In this document: piece by piece, positions 1 through 7,985 of the stretch
Position numbering within the stretch: position 1 is the stretch's first letter
Layout: each line of letters begins with the position of its first letter
Origin: a bacterium
Lineage (GTDB): Bacteria > Planctomycetota > Planctomycetia > Pirellulales > Pirellulaceae
DNA length: 64,000 nt
NCBI GenBank assembly: GCA_030430075.1
Contig: JAUIGN010000050.1
Coordinates: 1 to 64,000, forward strand
Reading direction: 5' to 3'
Notes under the pieces: generated by a model
The model's database searches: none
What the model was told of the DNA's origin: nothing
Seen by the model: only the letters and a program-made list of their open reading frames with translations
Position numbers and translations under genes: made by a program

Positions 1-57
1 TCGATCGTAAAGAAGCATCCATGCGTCAGTCTCCATGGTCAGAAAAGGCTTAACAAA

Positions 58-396
58 CTAACCTCTTCTGCTAGCTGACACAATATTTCTTACAGGCCCC
101 AGAGTGACCCCCATACCCGCCTTGGAACGGGCAGCGATGACTTGCCTCGGAGTCAGATGGATCATCGGTGGCTCGTCCCGGTTGCGCTCCACCCAGTTAT
201 GTGGCGCAATAATGGAGAAGCCAGCTTCGTTGTGGACTCGACGTTGCTCGGCTGGCGGCTCTACGGGTATAGGGCGACCAGATTCCCACGGCTTCGTGTC
301 CGAACTGAGGATTGGCCACCAGACCAGTCCCATGACTGGAATGACGATCAGGAAGACGACAGCGAGTTCCTGCCAGAGCTTCCGTTTCTTTACCAC
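58..396 (-). CDS. Small membrane-anchored protein, unknown function
   Basis: A 112-residue protein of unknown function. Residues about 8-27 form one hydrophobic membrane segment after a basic KKRK start, so the rest should lie outside the cytoplasm. The C-terminal part has a GFSIIAPHNW motif like the opening strand of PsbP/DUF1795-type domains, but the frame stops soon after, so the domain may be truncated; that reading is inference. I chose the GTG start because it overlaps the stop of the upstream HD gene in a GTGGTAA arrangement and has GGAG at a normal distance. It is probably translationally coupled to that gene. Confidence 0.55.
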   Translation of the reverse strand: MVKKRKLWQELAVVFLIVIPVMGLVWWPILSSDTKPWESGRPIPVEPPAEQRRVHNEAGFSIIAPHNWVERNRDEPPMIHLTPRQVIAARSKAGMGVTLGPVRNIVSASRRG

Positions 397-920
397 TGCG
401 ACTCCAGTTCGACGCCCCATTCGTCCGTTACAAATGTTGGAATAACGCCGAAGCTCGCCCGGCCATCGGCCCACCTAATGGTTTCCCGCCTCTTGGCCGC
501 TGCGGTGCAGAGCCGACTCGGATGCGGCATGATTCCGACTCGACCCAAATCAAGGCGATCTGAATCCCAACAAGTCTGGATCGTCACATCGGCGTGCGTC
601 CGCTGATGGGTGTGACTGTGACACGCCTTGTACAGTAATCGAAATTCATGGTCGCCGAGGTCGAAAACCCGGCCCCGCAGTTCCATGGCGAATTCAGCGG
701 CCCGTGGTCCGTGCTCGGGATCGGTGACTTCGTTTTGCCGCCGTGAGTCGTGTAGCACGGCGAACAGTTGCACGACATCAACATTGGCCCCGGTTTCGTC
801 GGCGAGTCGCATTCCGTTTTCGAGCACACGAGCCCAATGTGCAACGCCATGATCGCCGTTGAGCGGGAGGGCGTAGTCTTCGAGAACTGTCTTCAGAACA
901 AGAGGGATGTTCACTTCCAT
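390..920 (-). CDS. HD-domain phosphohydrolase-like protein
   Basis: A 176-residue cytoplasmic protein with a compact HD-type metal-binding pattern: a first His in the GDHGVAHW segment near residue 23 and the His-Asp pair in FAVLHDSRR near residue 57. HD proteins hydrolyse phosphate esters or nucleotides; the substrate here cannot be read from the sequence. It is preceded 4 bp away by the DUF6717-like gene and overlaps the next gene, so the three minus-strand genes form one operon. The length fits a minimal HD domain with a short C-terminal extension. Confidence 0.75.
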   Translation of the reverse strand: MEVNIPLVLKTVLEDYALPLNGDHGVAHWARVLENGMRLADETGANVDVVQLFAVLHDSRRQNEVTDPEHGPRAAEFAMELRGRVFDLGDHEFRLLYKACHSHTHQRTHADVTIQTCWDSDRLDLGRVGIMPHPSRLCTAAAKRRETIRWADGRASFGVIPTFVTDEWGVELESQW

Positions 921-924
921 GTCG

Positions 925-1275
925 TCACTTCGCCTCGGCCTTCACGTAGATCTCTTCGGGCGCTTCGTCGAGATACCGGAACAGCGCCGGGCACAACCAT
1001 CCCTCTGCTTCCGGCTCGTCGCTGCTGTACCACCAGCCGCCAAACTCTTCACGCAACCGTGTCAGTTTTCGCTGGTAGCTGGGAAACGGCGCTGCCGAGA
1101 ACAACAGCCGAAAGCCCTGCCGTGCGTTGGGAATGTCGGCGACCAGTTTGTCGATCATCTCGGGTACGCCACTGACGAACGGCTCCTGCACGAGATCAAC
1201 AGCCACATCGTCAAACACCCACGTCTCGACCGAATCGAGCCAGTAGGGAGCGATGACGAGGATCTGATTGGCCAT
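925..1275 (-). CDS. DUF6717-like hypothetical protein
   Basis: A 116-residue protein beginning MANQILVIAPYW. It is rich in Trp and acidic residues (EFGGWWYSSDEPEAEGW) and resembles the small family catalogued as DUF6717; no catalytic motif is recognisable. A longer in-frame opening exists upstream, but the MANQ start leaves a compact protein typical of the family. It is the first gene of the minus-strand operon with the HD protein 4 bp downstream. The function is unknown, and the family assignment is from memory of its sequence pattern. Confidence 0.6.
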   Translation of the reverse strand: MANQILVIAPYWLDSVETWVFDDVAVDLVQEPFVSGVPEMIDKLVADIPNARQGFRLLFSAAPFPSYQRKLTRLREEFGGWWYSSDEPEAEGWLCPALFRYLDEAPEEIYVKAEAK

Positions 1276-1407
1276 GGCTTGGGGGCTCGTCGAAGTTAGC
1301 GGTCGGAAAACCGGGAGGAATGGACGCCAACTACCGATTCTATCGCCCCTCAGTTCAGCAAGGTAGAATGTCGGCATTCAGCGTTGGACGCAGCACGGAG
1401 GCGAGCC

Positions 1408-1977
1408 ATGGCACTATCCACACCGAGCGATTCCCTTCCAGAGTTGGACGCATCGGACGTTCCAGCCGAATACCGGCGTGAATTCCTCGAAATCGTTGCC
1501 CTCACGGACGGCTTCTGCACAGCGTGTCTCAACGAAGAGTACCAGCAACTTTGCCGGGCAATGGGTATGGCAATTTGTCAAGCCGGGTCTCCTGTGAAGA
1601 GGGGCAAGCGGGCAAGCTGGGCCTGCGGCATTGTGTACTCGGTCGGCTGGGTCAACTTTTTGACCGATCCGAGTCAGGGGCCGCATGTCAAGGCTGAAGA
1701 GATTGCCAGTTGGTTCGGCGTCTCGATGGCCACGATGCACAACAAGTCCAAAGTGATCCGAGAAGGTCTGGACCTTATGCCTTTCGACCCGGATTTCTGT
1801 CTCCGCAGCCGCCTCGAAGACAACCCGCTGGTCTGGATGATCGAGATCGACGGATTCATCATCGACATACGGCACGCCCTACGGGAAATGCAGATTGCGG
1901 CCTATGAAAACGGCCTGATCCCCTACGTCCCATCAGATCAGCCGGGTGACGACGAGAACAGCAGGCCACCGAAGTAG
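1408..1977 (+). CDS. DUF6398-like protein
   Basis: A 189-residue protein of unknown function. The core matches the DUF6398 pattern: a CxxCLNEEYQQLC segment near residue 36, then RGKRASWACGIVYSVG and NFLTDP, followed by what reads as a helix-turn-helix-like stretch (AEEIASWFGVSMATMHNKSKVI, about residues 96-117). The helix-turn-helix reading is inference. GGAGG lies 6 bp before the ATG, which decides this start over an upstream TTG. It opens a plus-strand series of small genes diverging from the HD operon. Confidence 0.7.
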   Translation: MALSTPSDSLPELDASDVPAEYRREFLEIVALTDGFCTACLNEEYQQLCRAMGMAICQAGSPVKRGKRASWACGIVYSVGWVNFLTDPSQGPHVKAEEIASWFGVSMATMHNKSKVIREGLDLMPFDPDFCLRSRLEDNPLVWMIEIDGFIIDIRHALREMQIAAYENGLIPYVPSDQPGDDENSRPPK

Positions 1978-2008
1978 TCATCGAGGATTTGAAATCAAAG
2001 GAGTGAAC

Positions 2009-2869
2009 ATGGGCCAATATGCAAAGCGATTGCACAAGAAACTGGCGAGTAAGTCCGCAAGTCTACCCACCAAAGAGCCCAAGAGGCGTCCCGGCGATCC
2101 GTTACCGGGCGGCGGCACCGACATGGAGACGCTGATCAAAGAAGGCTATGACCCGATCCACGCCGTTTATATTTTCATGCAACAATTGTCGGCCTTTTTC
2201 GCCGAGGGCGTGTCGCAATTGCCGGAAATGAAAGCATGGGCACGAACGGTCGAGAAGGCGGAAGACGAGTATATGCCTGCCGGTCCCCCGATGAGCCCGC
2301 TGACCCGAAGCTACTTCTGGTTGTGGGCGCTCTACGATCTTCGCATCGGCAAGAGCGACGACACCTTGGCCTTGTGCCAGATCGCTGCCAACGACGTGAT
2401 CCTAATGAACCCCCATCAACTGGATGCCTGCAAGAAACTGGCCGCTTCCCGGATGGGGATCTATGAGCATGTTGGCCGAGAAGGGCCGCATGTTCGGCTA
2501 CGGGAATTGATCACGGACGACCAGTTCACCTGCCACTCCCCGGCTGGATACGTCGGACGTAAGGGCGAGTTGTGGTACGTGCGACTGGTCCCGCCTTTGG
2601 AACCTGAACTGGCTCCTTATTGGATCGCCTTGACGACGCCCTACATTCTGATCGAAGCGAGCAAGACGGACTGGCTCGACTTCTTGAAACGGGCGATGGT
2701 CCAGTTTGACGGCCCCAACGAGAGAACACGCCTGCATCATTTGCTGAAGTACGGGCCGGAGACCCACTATTGGAATGAGTTTGTCTTCAAAGCGTATCAC
2801 CATCACCAGCAGGATGCCGTATTTCTGGCGGGCATCCCAGATGTGAAGGCCAGCCTCCCCCATGCTTAG
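2009..2869 (+). CDS. Hypothetical protein, 286 aa
   Basis: I do not recognise this family. The 286-residue soluble protein has a basic N-terminus (MGQYAKRLHKKLASK), then a largely helical middle with many aromatic residues, and ends in a His-rich segment (FKAYHHHQQDAV). The start is supported by AAAGGAG just before the ATG. The helical middle (LWALYDLRIGKSDDTLALCQIA) resembles TPR-like proteins that start with tetratricopeptide-type repeats and tabulate decreasing size, but no repeat is certain. It lies 31 bp after the DUF6398-like gene and 10 bp before the next, so it is probably cotranscribed. Confidence 0.65.
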   Translation: MGQYAKRLHKKLASKSASLPTKEPKRRPGDPLPGGGTDMETLIKEGYDPIHAVYIFMQQLSAFFAEGVSQLPEMKAWARTVEKAEDEYMPAGPPMSPLTRSYFWLWALYDLRIGKSDDTLALCQIAANDVILMNPHQLDACKKLAASRMGIYEHVGREGPHVRLRELITDDQFTCHSPAGYVGRKGELWYVRLVPPLEPELAPYWIALTTPYILIEASKTDWLDFLKRAMVQFDGPNERTRLHHLLKYGPETHYWNEFVFKAYHHHQQDAVFLAGIPDVKASLPHA

Positions 2870-2879
2870 TGAGTGTGAC

Positions 2880-3251
2880 ATGGCCAAGCGCAAGTCATCC
2901 AATCCCTTTCTCGGTCGCTGGCAGATCGTTTCGATGACCGAGTGGGACGAAGATTATCTCAACGCCGAGGTTGAAGCATACATCGAATTCAGCGCCGACG
3001 GTCTCGGCGATTTCCAGTTCGGTTATGTTCAAGGTGCCATCGACCACCGGATCATAGAGCGAGAGGGGAAACCCGCCGTGGAGTTCTCGTGGGAGGGTGG
3101 CGACGGCGCAGATGGAACGCCGCTCACGGGTCGTGGTTGGGCCGTTCTCGAAGGCGATGAATTGAGTGGCATGATCTTCATCCATCTCGGAGATGAATCG
3201 GGATTTACTGCTCGGCTTGCAGGGAAGAAGAGCGGTCGGAAACGCCGCTAA
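2880..3251 (+). CDS. Hypothetical protein, 123 aa
   Basis: A small acidic protein starting MAKRKSSNPFLGRWQI and ending in a basic tail (GKKSGRKRR). The central beta-rich part (FLGRWQIVSMTEWDEDYLNAEVEAY, then SGMIFIHLGDESGF) resembles a small beta-barrel such as lipocalin/DUF-type folds in which GxW opens the barrel; that is inference. Similar short proteins occur scattered in planctomycete accessory regions. The gene follows its neighbour by 10 bp. Confidence 0.6.
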   Translation: MAKRKSSNPFLGRWQIVSMTEWDEDYLNAEVEAYIEFSADGLGDFQFGYVQGAIDHRIIEREGKPAVEFSWEGGDGADGTPLTGRGWAVLEGDELSGMIFIHLGDESGFTARLAGKKSGRKRR

Positions 3252-3279
3252 AATCGTCAGCGCAATCGGAGGACGTGTC

Positions 3280-3969
3280 GTGTCCAAACAGAAGAGCAAG
3301 ACGCTGCCCACTGCCCCATTTCGGGTCGGCGACAAGGTACGAGTAAAGCACGGCTTCATGGACGTGGATTACTCGGATATGCCGCTTGGCGGCTGGGCTG
3401 GGACCGTCACGGAAGTTCAAGGGGACGATACGTTCACCGTGCGATGGAGTAAGCAGACGATGGGATCGATCCATCCCGTCTTCTTGCAACGGTGCGAGAT
3501 CGATGGTCTGGACGCCGAAGTATATGTGCTAACCGGTAACGATCTCGAACCGGATACCGGTGGTCCACTCGACATCGAGCAACCGAAGAACATCTCCACC
3601 AAGCCGCTCTCGCCAAGAGACCAAGATGATCGCATCAGGATGGTCTTCGGGCTGACGAGCAACGATACTCTGCCCGATGTTGATGACGAAACGCTGGAAG
3701 CCTACCACGAGTTCCTGTCGAAGAATCTGGTCTTCCCGTTCACAGCGGAGCACGGAGGAGAATACGGGCACCCCGAAAGAGTAAAGGTCGTTGGACTCGG
3801 CGACCCCGACGAGGAACCAATGATCGCCGACGACTACGGAATCATCTGCGAAGCTCGACTCGAAGGGCAGATAATGAATGTGCCGTTGGGGGAGTTAGAT
3901 GACGCCAAGGGAAAACCGAACCGGCAAATGGTCGATGACTACTGCTATTGGTTCCACAACTGGAGTTAG
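3280..3969 (+). CDS. CcbP-like calcium-binding domain protein with SH3-like N-terminus
   Basis: A 229-residue protein. Residues about 10-60 form an SH3/KOW-like barrel (FRVGDKVRVKHGF, GGWAGTVTEV). The C-terminal 110 residues contain the LVFPFTAEHGGE and DDYGIICEARLEG motifs of the CcbP calcium-binding family (PF11535), described from Anabaena. The likely role is reversible calcium binding in the cytoplasm. GGAGG precedes the GTG start by about 7 bp. It is followed 3 bp later by the next gene. Family recognition is from memory of the motif. Confidence 0.7.
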   Translation: MSKQKSKTLPTAPFRVGDKVRVKHGFMDVDYSDMPLGGWAGTVTEVQGDDTFTVRWSKQTMGSIHPVFLQRCEIDGLDAEVYVLTGNDLEPDTGGPLDIEQPKNISTKPLSPRDQDDRIRMVFGLTSNDTLPDVDDETLEAYHEFLSKNLVFPFTAEHGGEYGHPERVKVVGLGDPDEEPMIADDYGIICEARLEGQIMNVPLGELDDAKGKPNRQMVDDYCYWFHNWS

Positions 3970-3972
3970 GCA

Positions 3973-4290
3973 TTGGCCAAACGTGCGGGTGAAAAACGCA
4001 TCACGATTGTCCCTGCGATTCACGGCAAGCTGACCTACGATGGCAAGATCAGCGAACCGGATGTCGCATGGATCATTGAAAGGTGGCTCGACCGGCATCC
4101 CGATGTCAAGAATCGGCCCAGTCGGATTCGAGCGGTTCGTGGTCAATGGACGACGGCGGATGGCCTGAAAACCGAGGTCGTCACCGTTACGATTGTCGCT
4201 GGCGATGACATCGCCGAATACGATCCCGAAGAGGATGCCGATCTCTACGAATACTGGAAGGCCGAGGCTCGTTACTGGGAAGCCGGATGA
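3973..4290 (+). CDS. Hypothetical protein, 105 aa
   Basis: A small protein of unknown function starting at TTG with GGAG 7 bp upstream. It has a basic N-terminus (AKRAGEKRITIV), a short strand-rich middle and a strongly acidic C-terminal third (EYDPEEDADLYEYW). No domain is recognised. Its end overlaps the next start (ATGA), so it is translationally coupled to the DUF1294 gene; the 3-bp gap to the calcium-binding gene places all three in one transcript. Confidence 0.6.
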   Translation: MAKRAGEKRITIVPAIHGKLTYDGKISEPDVAWIIERWLDRHPDVKNRPSRIRAVRGQWTTADGLKTEVVTVTIVAGDDIAEYDPEEDADLYEYWKAEARYWEAG

Positions 4291-4601
4291 GTATGGCCGT
4301 GAAGCAAGTCGCTATCGCCTACCTCGCCGTGGTGCTTGTCTTGAGTCTTGTTGCCTTTGTCTTCTACGGATTCGACAAGCGCCGTGCTCGGAAGGATGGC
4401 CGCAGAGTGCCCGAGAAGACCCTGCACCTGATTGCATTGTTTGGCGGCTGGCCGGGTGCTTTGATGGGGCAACGAGTCTTTCGCCACAAAACGCAGAAGC
4501 TCAGCTATCGGATTGTGTTCTGGCTGTGTGTGATGCTGCATCTGGTTATCGTTGCTGGGGTCGTTTGCCTCTTGCGAAGCCGAGGTTGGCCGACTGTGTA
4601 G
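4287..4601 (+). CDS. DUF1294 membrane protein
   Basis: A 104-residue integral membrane protein. It has a hydrophobic helix at residues about 8-28, the DKRRARKDGRRVPEKTLH cytoplasmic loop and GGWPGALMGQ typical of DUF1294, a KTQKLSYR loop, and a second helix at about 75-95. DUF1294 proteins are small inner-membrane proteins without a known activity. It starts within the stop codon of the previous gene. Confidence 0.85.
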   Translation: MSMAVKQVAIAYLAVVLVLSLVAFVFYGFDKRRARKDGRRVPEKTLHLIALFGGWPGALMGQRVFRHKTQKLSYRIVFWLCVMLHLVIVAGVVCLLRSRGWPTV

Positions 4602-4614
4602 ATCACGGGTTGGC

Positions 4615-5013
4615 TCATTGACCACGACCTGCCACCTTCTCGACTGCAAAGATTGCCCAATCATAGAGACGTTTGGCTTCGTTTGCGGAGCCACGGAAGA
4701 CGTATTCTTCGCCGATATTTGTCGTGATGACGACCCGCTTGCGAATCAGCCCGTGTGGCTTGACCTGATCAATGGCCTCAATCGGCAACTCGACTACAGT
4801 TTCCAGTCCTCCCAATCGGTCGAAGATCAAGTGAAGTTCTCTGTCCACGCCGAGCAAGTTTAACGTCCCTTCTACGGCGAGTCCTCTTTGATCGTGTGTG
4901 CAGGGTAGACCCTCGGCCAGCAAGCGTCCCGAGGGGAATTCAGTCGGTGCAGCGAGCGAAATCCCGGACCATTCGGGCGACAGTTTAGGAGCGAAGAGGG
5001 CGATCAAGCACAT
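4615..5013 (-). CDS. Hypothetical protein, possible PH-like domain
   Basis: A 132-residue protein whose second half alternates short strands (ELHLIFDRLG, ETVVELPIEAIDQVKPHG, KRVVITTNIGEEYVF) and ends with an amphipathic helix (EAKRLYDWAIFAVEKV). This order suggests a bacterial PH/GRAM-like domain, which is inference only. Its 5' end overlaps the 3' end of the integrase remnant, and no good ribosome binding site precedes the ATG, so the original start may have been lost when the upstream gene was rearranged. Confidence 0.5.
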   Translation of the reverse strand: MCLIALFAPKLSPEWSGISLAAPTEFPSGRLLAEGLPCTHDQRGLAVEGTLNLLGVDRELHLIFDRLGGLETVVELPIEAIDQVKPHGLIRKRVVITTNIGEEYVFRGSANEAKRLYDWAIFAVEKVAGRGQ

Positions 5014-5680
5014 CCAGAAATTTGAAGAACTCAGTAATCTGGTTCTCAGCGTAGGTCTTAGAGCAGCGTCTGCCATGCTCTGTTACTGGTCGTTTGCGCC
5101 AACGATCAACAAACCCCTTGATCTTGACGAAAGATAACTCGTGCAGCCAGCAATCCTCTAGCTCAAGGAACTTGTCGATCTGTTTGGCAAGCCGTTGGCC
5201 TCCTTGGTAGCCACCTGAATAGTTTCCCACTCTATCTTGCTGGTATGCCTTGATCGCTTCGTGCAATTTGGTAACAGCAGGCTTGCCTTGTGGTGTCACA
5301 TCGGCATCAAGGTGAACAGTAGCCTTTGCTGGTTCGCCTACGACTGAGATTGGAACACCAACGTCTCTCAACCGTTGGACGAATGAGTAGTCTCTGTTAT
5401 CTGGTATTCCGGGCACTGGCTCTACATGTAGAACAGCAGATCCGAGGCGTTCGATCTGCCTTGCGATGTCGAGGTAAGTGCTATTCCAAAAGTTGTGTTG
5501 GAACATGCGGCAGTTCTCAACGTAGATGGCCTCAATCCACTGTCTACGTTGGGCCGCAATAGCCATGTCATGGCCAAGATAGAACTTCAGGACTGAACCG
5601 CCTCTGGTGGACCTGCCGATCTGCCGCACGTATCCACGCCGGGTGCGCCTGAGCGGTGTCTTGCGAATCGTGGGGACCAC
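4985..5680 (-). pseudogene. Truncated planctomycete-type site-specific integrase
   Basis: A 231-residue frame resembling the N-terminal half of planctomycete phage-type integrases. It opens with the basic RRTRRGYVRQIG / KFYLGHD segment, has a long helical region (VTKLHEAIKAYQQDRVGNY), and ends in a core-binding-like stretch (SKTYAENQITEFFKFLD). The frame stops exactly where the core-binding helix should continue, and the whole catalytic domain with its R-HxxR-Y residues is missing. It lies 160 bp from tRNA-Ser, as expected for a tRNA-targeting integrase. I regard it as a decayed remnant. Confidence 0.6.
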
Positions 5681-5725
5681 TTTGGTCTCTCGCTTGCAAT
5701 GGGTCGGATGGGATAATCAGACCGT

Positions 5726-5741
5726 TATTAGATCACTAATA
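5726..5741. promoter_or_regulatory. Short palindrome upstream of integrase remnant
   Basis: TATTAG-ATCA-CTAATA is an inverted repeat with perfect 6-bp arms, about 45 bp upstream of the integrase remnant start in an AT-rich patch that stands out from the GC-rich surroundings. It could be an operator, or a relic of a recombination core. Nothing more can be shown from the sequence. Confidence 0.3.
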
Positions 5742-5789
5742 GACCACGTTTCAAGCTGCGACCCCGGCCCCACTCTCTCAGCAGACTCG

Positions 5790-5834
5790 TAAAGCACATA
5801 AAAATAGCCACTTAGGAGAAATCCTAAATGGCTA
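5790..5834 (-). terminator. Intrinsic terminator of tRNA-Ser
   Basis: A 13-bp stem (arms 5805-5817 and 5822-5834, one G-T mismatch, 4-nt loop) lies just beyond the 3' end of tRNA-Ser. On the minus strand it is followed by a T-rich run (TTTTTATG). Both the position and the structure fit a rho-independent terminator. Confidence 0.7.
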
Positions 5835-5839
5835 CGATG

Positions 5840-5926
5840 CGGATGGGCTGGGATTCGAACCCAGGGTACGCTTTCACGTACAGCAGTTTTCAAGACTGCC
5901 GCCTTCGACCACTCGGCCACCCATCC
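5840..5926 (-). tRNA. tRNA-Ser (anticodon UGA)
   Basis: Read on the minus strand, the 87-nt gene has a 7-bp acceptor stem (GGATGGG/CCCATCC), a D-arm GGCCGAGTGGTC, anticodon loop CTTGAAA giving UGA, a long variable arm (GTACGTGAAAGCGTAC) and T-arm GGTTCGAATCC. The long variable arm and anticodon identify serine. CCA is not encoded. It sits between two integrase remnants, making its 3' half a plausible attachment site. Confidence 0.95.
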
Positions 5927-6058
5927 GGTGCTTGTTTTATCGGCGTTTCTTGCGTTTTTGGCCCTTGGAGCCCATCGATTGCCCGGGGTTTGACACCTGC
6001 TAGGCTCGCCGGTATCAAAATTGGCATCACCTGAACCGCTAGGCACGAAGTGATGACA

Positions 6059-6250
6059 ATGGAAAAGTCTACCAGAAGCAACCGGGCGAACAAGTTCACC
6101 AAGCCGCACCCGGATTTCCCCCCCTTTCCGCACGCCACCGGTCGCTGGGCCAAGAAAGTCTGCGGCAAGCTCTGCTACGTCGGCAAGTGCGCAGACGATC
6201 CGAAGGGGCAGGCCGCCCTGTCTCTTTGGATCAAAAAGACGATCTGCTGG
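6059..6250 (+). pseudogene. Integrase N-terminal fragment with frameshift
   Basis: The first 55 residues carry the signature opening of planctomycete integrases: KPHPDFPPFPHATGRWAKK, then a GKLCYVGK strand and DDPKGQAAL. Near 6220 the match continues in the next frame (SLDQKDDLLA), so a frameshift has occurred; after about 6250 no integrase sequence is seen. It faces away from tRNA-Ser, 130 bp from its 5' end. It is a second, independent integrase relic beside the tRNA. Confidence 0.6.
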
Positions 6251-6504
6251 CGGTCCTGTTTCTGGATGGGCCCGAATTGGTTGTCTGCGCTGAGCTCACC
6301 GACCAAGACGCCGAGCTGGATTGGCGCAGATCATTCATGCGATCGGGTTTTTGGCCGTTCTTCCAATCATCGTTGCTATTCTTGTATTCATGCTCCGCGC
6401 GTGGACGTGGTCGGCACACGATCGGCTGATTCACCGACGCCGCAATGTTTGGCATCCGTCCACGCAAAGTAAGTTCAAGGAATCCGGTCTGCGACCATAA
6501 CGCC

Positions 6505-6984
6505 ATGACCTGCGAAAAGGACAAGGCCGGTGGATTTCAGTTCAGCCTTCGCTTTCTCTTCGCGCTCACAACCTTATTGTCCGTAACCTATGCCGGCTTG
6601 AACTGGTTCGGTTTCTTGGCCCATGCGGTAGTTTGGGCAGCCTTCCTGATTGGTGGGCCTATCGTTGGTGTGATCCTTGGAATCCGTCGGTTCAAGGAAC
6701 CCAATCCGATCGTGAATGGCGTGCAGGCTGGTTCACTGGGCGCGGCGGCGGGATATGCTGGCGCATTCTTGCTCCTGTCTCCGACCTTTGCCAGGTCTCA
6801 GTTCGAGCCGCTGTTGTTCGCCGCATTTATTGGGACAATGATCGCGTTTCTTTGTGGCGGAGCATTCGGACTTACAGTTGGCTGTCTTCGATGGATTGGT
6901 AGCTCACGGTCCGCAAAGATTATAAGCATGCAAGCTGAGATTGATGACCTGAAGCAGCAACTTCAAGAACTACGTCGCTCCTGA
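6505..6984 (+). CDS. FSLR-type planctomycete membrane protein
   Basis: A 159-residue membrane protein. After a short charged N-terminus (MTCEKDKAGG) comes FQFSLRFLFALTT, the recurring start of planctomycete-specific small membrane proteins. Four hydrophobic helices follow (about residues 15-60 as two, 75-95, 110-135). It ends in a short coiled coil (MQAEIDDLKQQLQELRR). No enzymatic motif is seen and its role is unknown. Its stop codon overlaps the start of the decayed gene that follows. Confidence 0.65.
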   Translation: MTCEKDKAGGFQFSLRFLFALTTLLSVTYAGLNWFGFLAHAVVWAAFLIGGPIVGVILGIRRFKEPNPIVNGVQAGSLGAAAGYAGAFLLLSPTFARSQFEPLLFAAFIGTMIAFLCGGAFGLTVGCLRWIGSSRSAKIISMQAEIDDLKQQLQELRRS

Positions 6985-7156
6985 TGACCACTGACCCCAC
7001 CACCCCGAAACGCTGGCTCCCCCGTTTTTCGCTCAGGACGTTAGTCGTGCTGGTGACGCTGGCGTGCTGCTACGCGGCTTGTTGAGGGCCGACCAAGACA
7101 AGGGGCATTCGGGAGGTGCATGCTCATATCTGGCGAATCGAGATATCTCTGTAGGG
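6984..7156 (+). pseudogene. FSLRT-type membrane protein gene broken by an in-frame stop
   Basis: The frame opens with ATG overlapping the previous stop (TGATG) and encodes a polar start, then RWLPRFSLRTLVVLVTLACCYAAC, the typical first helix of planctomycete FSLRT proteins. It is cut at 7083-7085 by TGA where relatives normally have Trp (TGG). Reading through, the frame continues GPTKTRGIREVHAHIW before another stop at about 7156. This is best explained as recent decay. Confidence 0.5.
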
Positions 7157-7165
7157 CACACGTGG

Positions 7166-7360
7166 ATGGTTGGGTGCGCTGTGTTCGTCACATTGATTGC
7201 GTGTTCATCTTTGACCGTACCAGGAATTCTTCGTGAGACGCCCATTGTAAGTCTGCGTGTCGGCTACTATGTCTGGCTCGTGTCGTTTGCGATGCTGGCC
7301 GTGGCTGTGTTGTTGCGAGCGTATCAGCGATCGGCAGGCCCAAGCAGCACCGCAATTTGA
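7166..7360 (+). CDS. Possible small two-helix membrane protein
   Basis: A 64-residue frame starting at ATG with two hydrophobic stretches (MVGCAVFVTLIACSSL and YYVWLVSFAMLAVAVLLRAY) separated by a polar loop. There is no clear ribosome binding site and no family resemblance. Because it follows a decayed gene, it may be another fragment of the same rearranged region rather than an expressed gene. Confidence 0.3.
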   Translation: MVGCAVFVTLIACSSLTVPGILRETPIVSLRVGYYVWLVSFAMLAVAVLLRAYQRSAGPSSTAI

Positions 7361-7568
7361 TCCACCACGAACCGCTGGCCAACTCTCACGGGCTCACCCT
7401 GCCGGGATTGCCCGTCGCCAGCCTTCTTACGGCCGCCGGCCCGTACGGCCTCCAGCGACCCTGCGCACGGAAGACACTTGCCGCACTCGCTACGCAACGC
7501 TTACCCCGCTGGCGGGTCAGGTCACTGCGCACGACTGCGCAACTGGCTCGTCATCCGCGACCGGGCCG

Positions 7569-7985
7569 TTATCCGTTGAGGTACGTTGCAATCTTATCGC
7601 GAATCTCGTCCCGGACGCGCCGAAAGACGACCAGCTTTTCGTCATCGGTTGCGCCGGTCGCATCCGCCGGGTCGTCGAATGGCCAATGCAGCGTCTGCTT
7701 GGCGCCCGGGAAAACGGGACACGACTCCTTCGCGTTGTCACACACAGTTACGACCAGGTCAAACTCCTGATCGCGAAACTGCTGCAGTGACTTGCTCTCG
7801 TACGCAGAGATGTCGATGTCCAACTCGTGCATGGCGCGAATCGCCAGGGGATGCACATAGCCGGAAGGCTTCGAGCCCGCAGATGCGGTTGCCCAATCGC
7901 CGTTCCCCAGGGACTCCCACAAGGCCTCGGCCATCTGAGACCGGCACGAGTTGCCCGTACAGAGAATCAACACGCGGTTCGTCAT
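7569..7985 (-). CDS. arsC: Low-molecular-weight protein tyrosine phosphatase / ArsC-type arsenate reductase
   Basis: A 138-residue enzyme with the phosphatase P-loop C9-TGNSC-R15 (CX5R) followed by SQMAEA, and the later DLVVTVCDNAKESCPVFPG segment. That segment supplies the second and third redox cysteines used by thioredoxin-coupled ArsC proteins of the Staphylococcus type. This suggests arsenate reduction in the cytoplasm rather than plain phosphatase activity. No arsR, arsB or acr3 is adjacent, so arsenic resistance by an operon is not supported locally. Confidence 0.8.
   Translation of the reverse strand: MTNRVLILCTGNSCRSQMAEALWESLGNGDWATASAGSKPSGYVHPLAIRAMHELDIDISAYESKSLQQFRDQEFDLVVTVCDNAKESCPVFPGAKQTLHWPFDDPADATGATDDEKLVVFRRVRDEIRDKIATYLNG

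Noticed and set aside
5700..5730. A GGATGGG word as a possible second attachment site of tRNA-Ser
   Set aside because: Only seven bases match the tRNA 3' end, which is too short to distinguish from chance.
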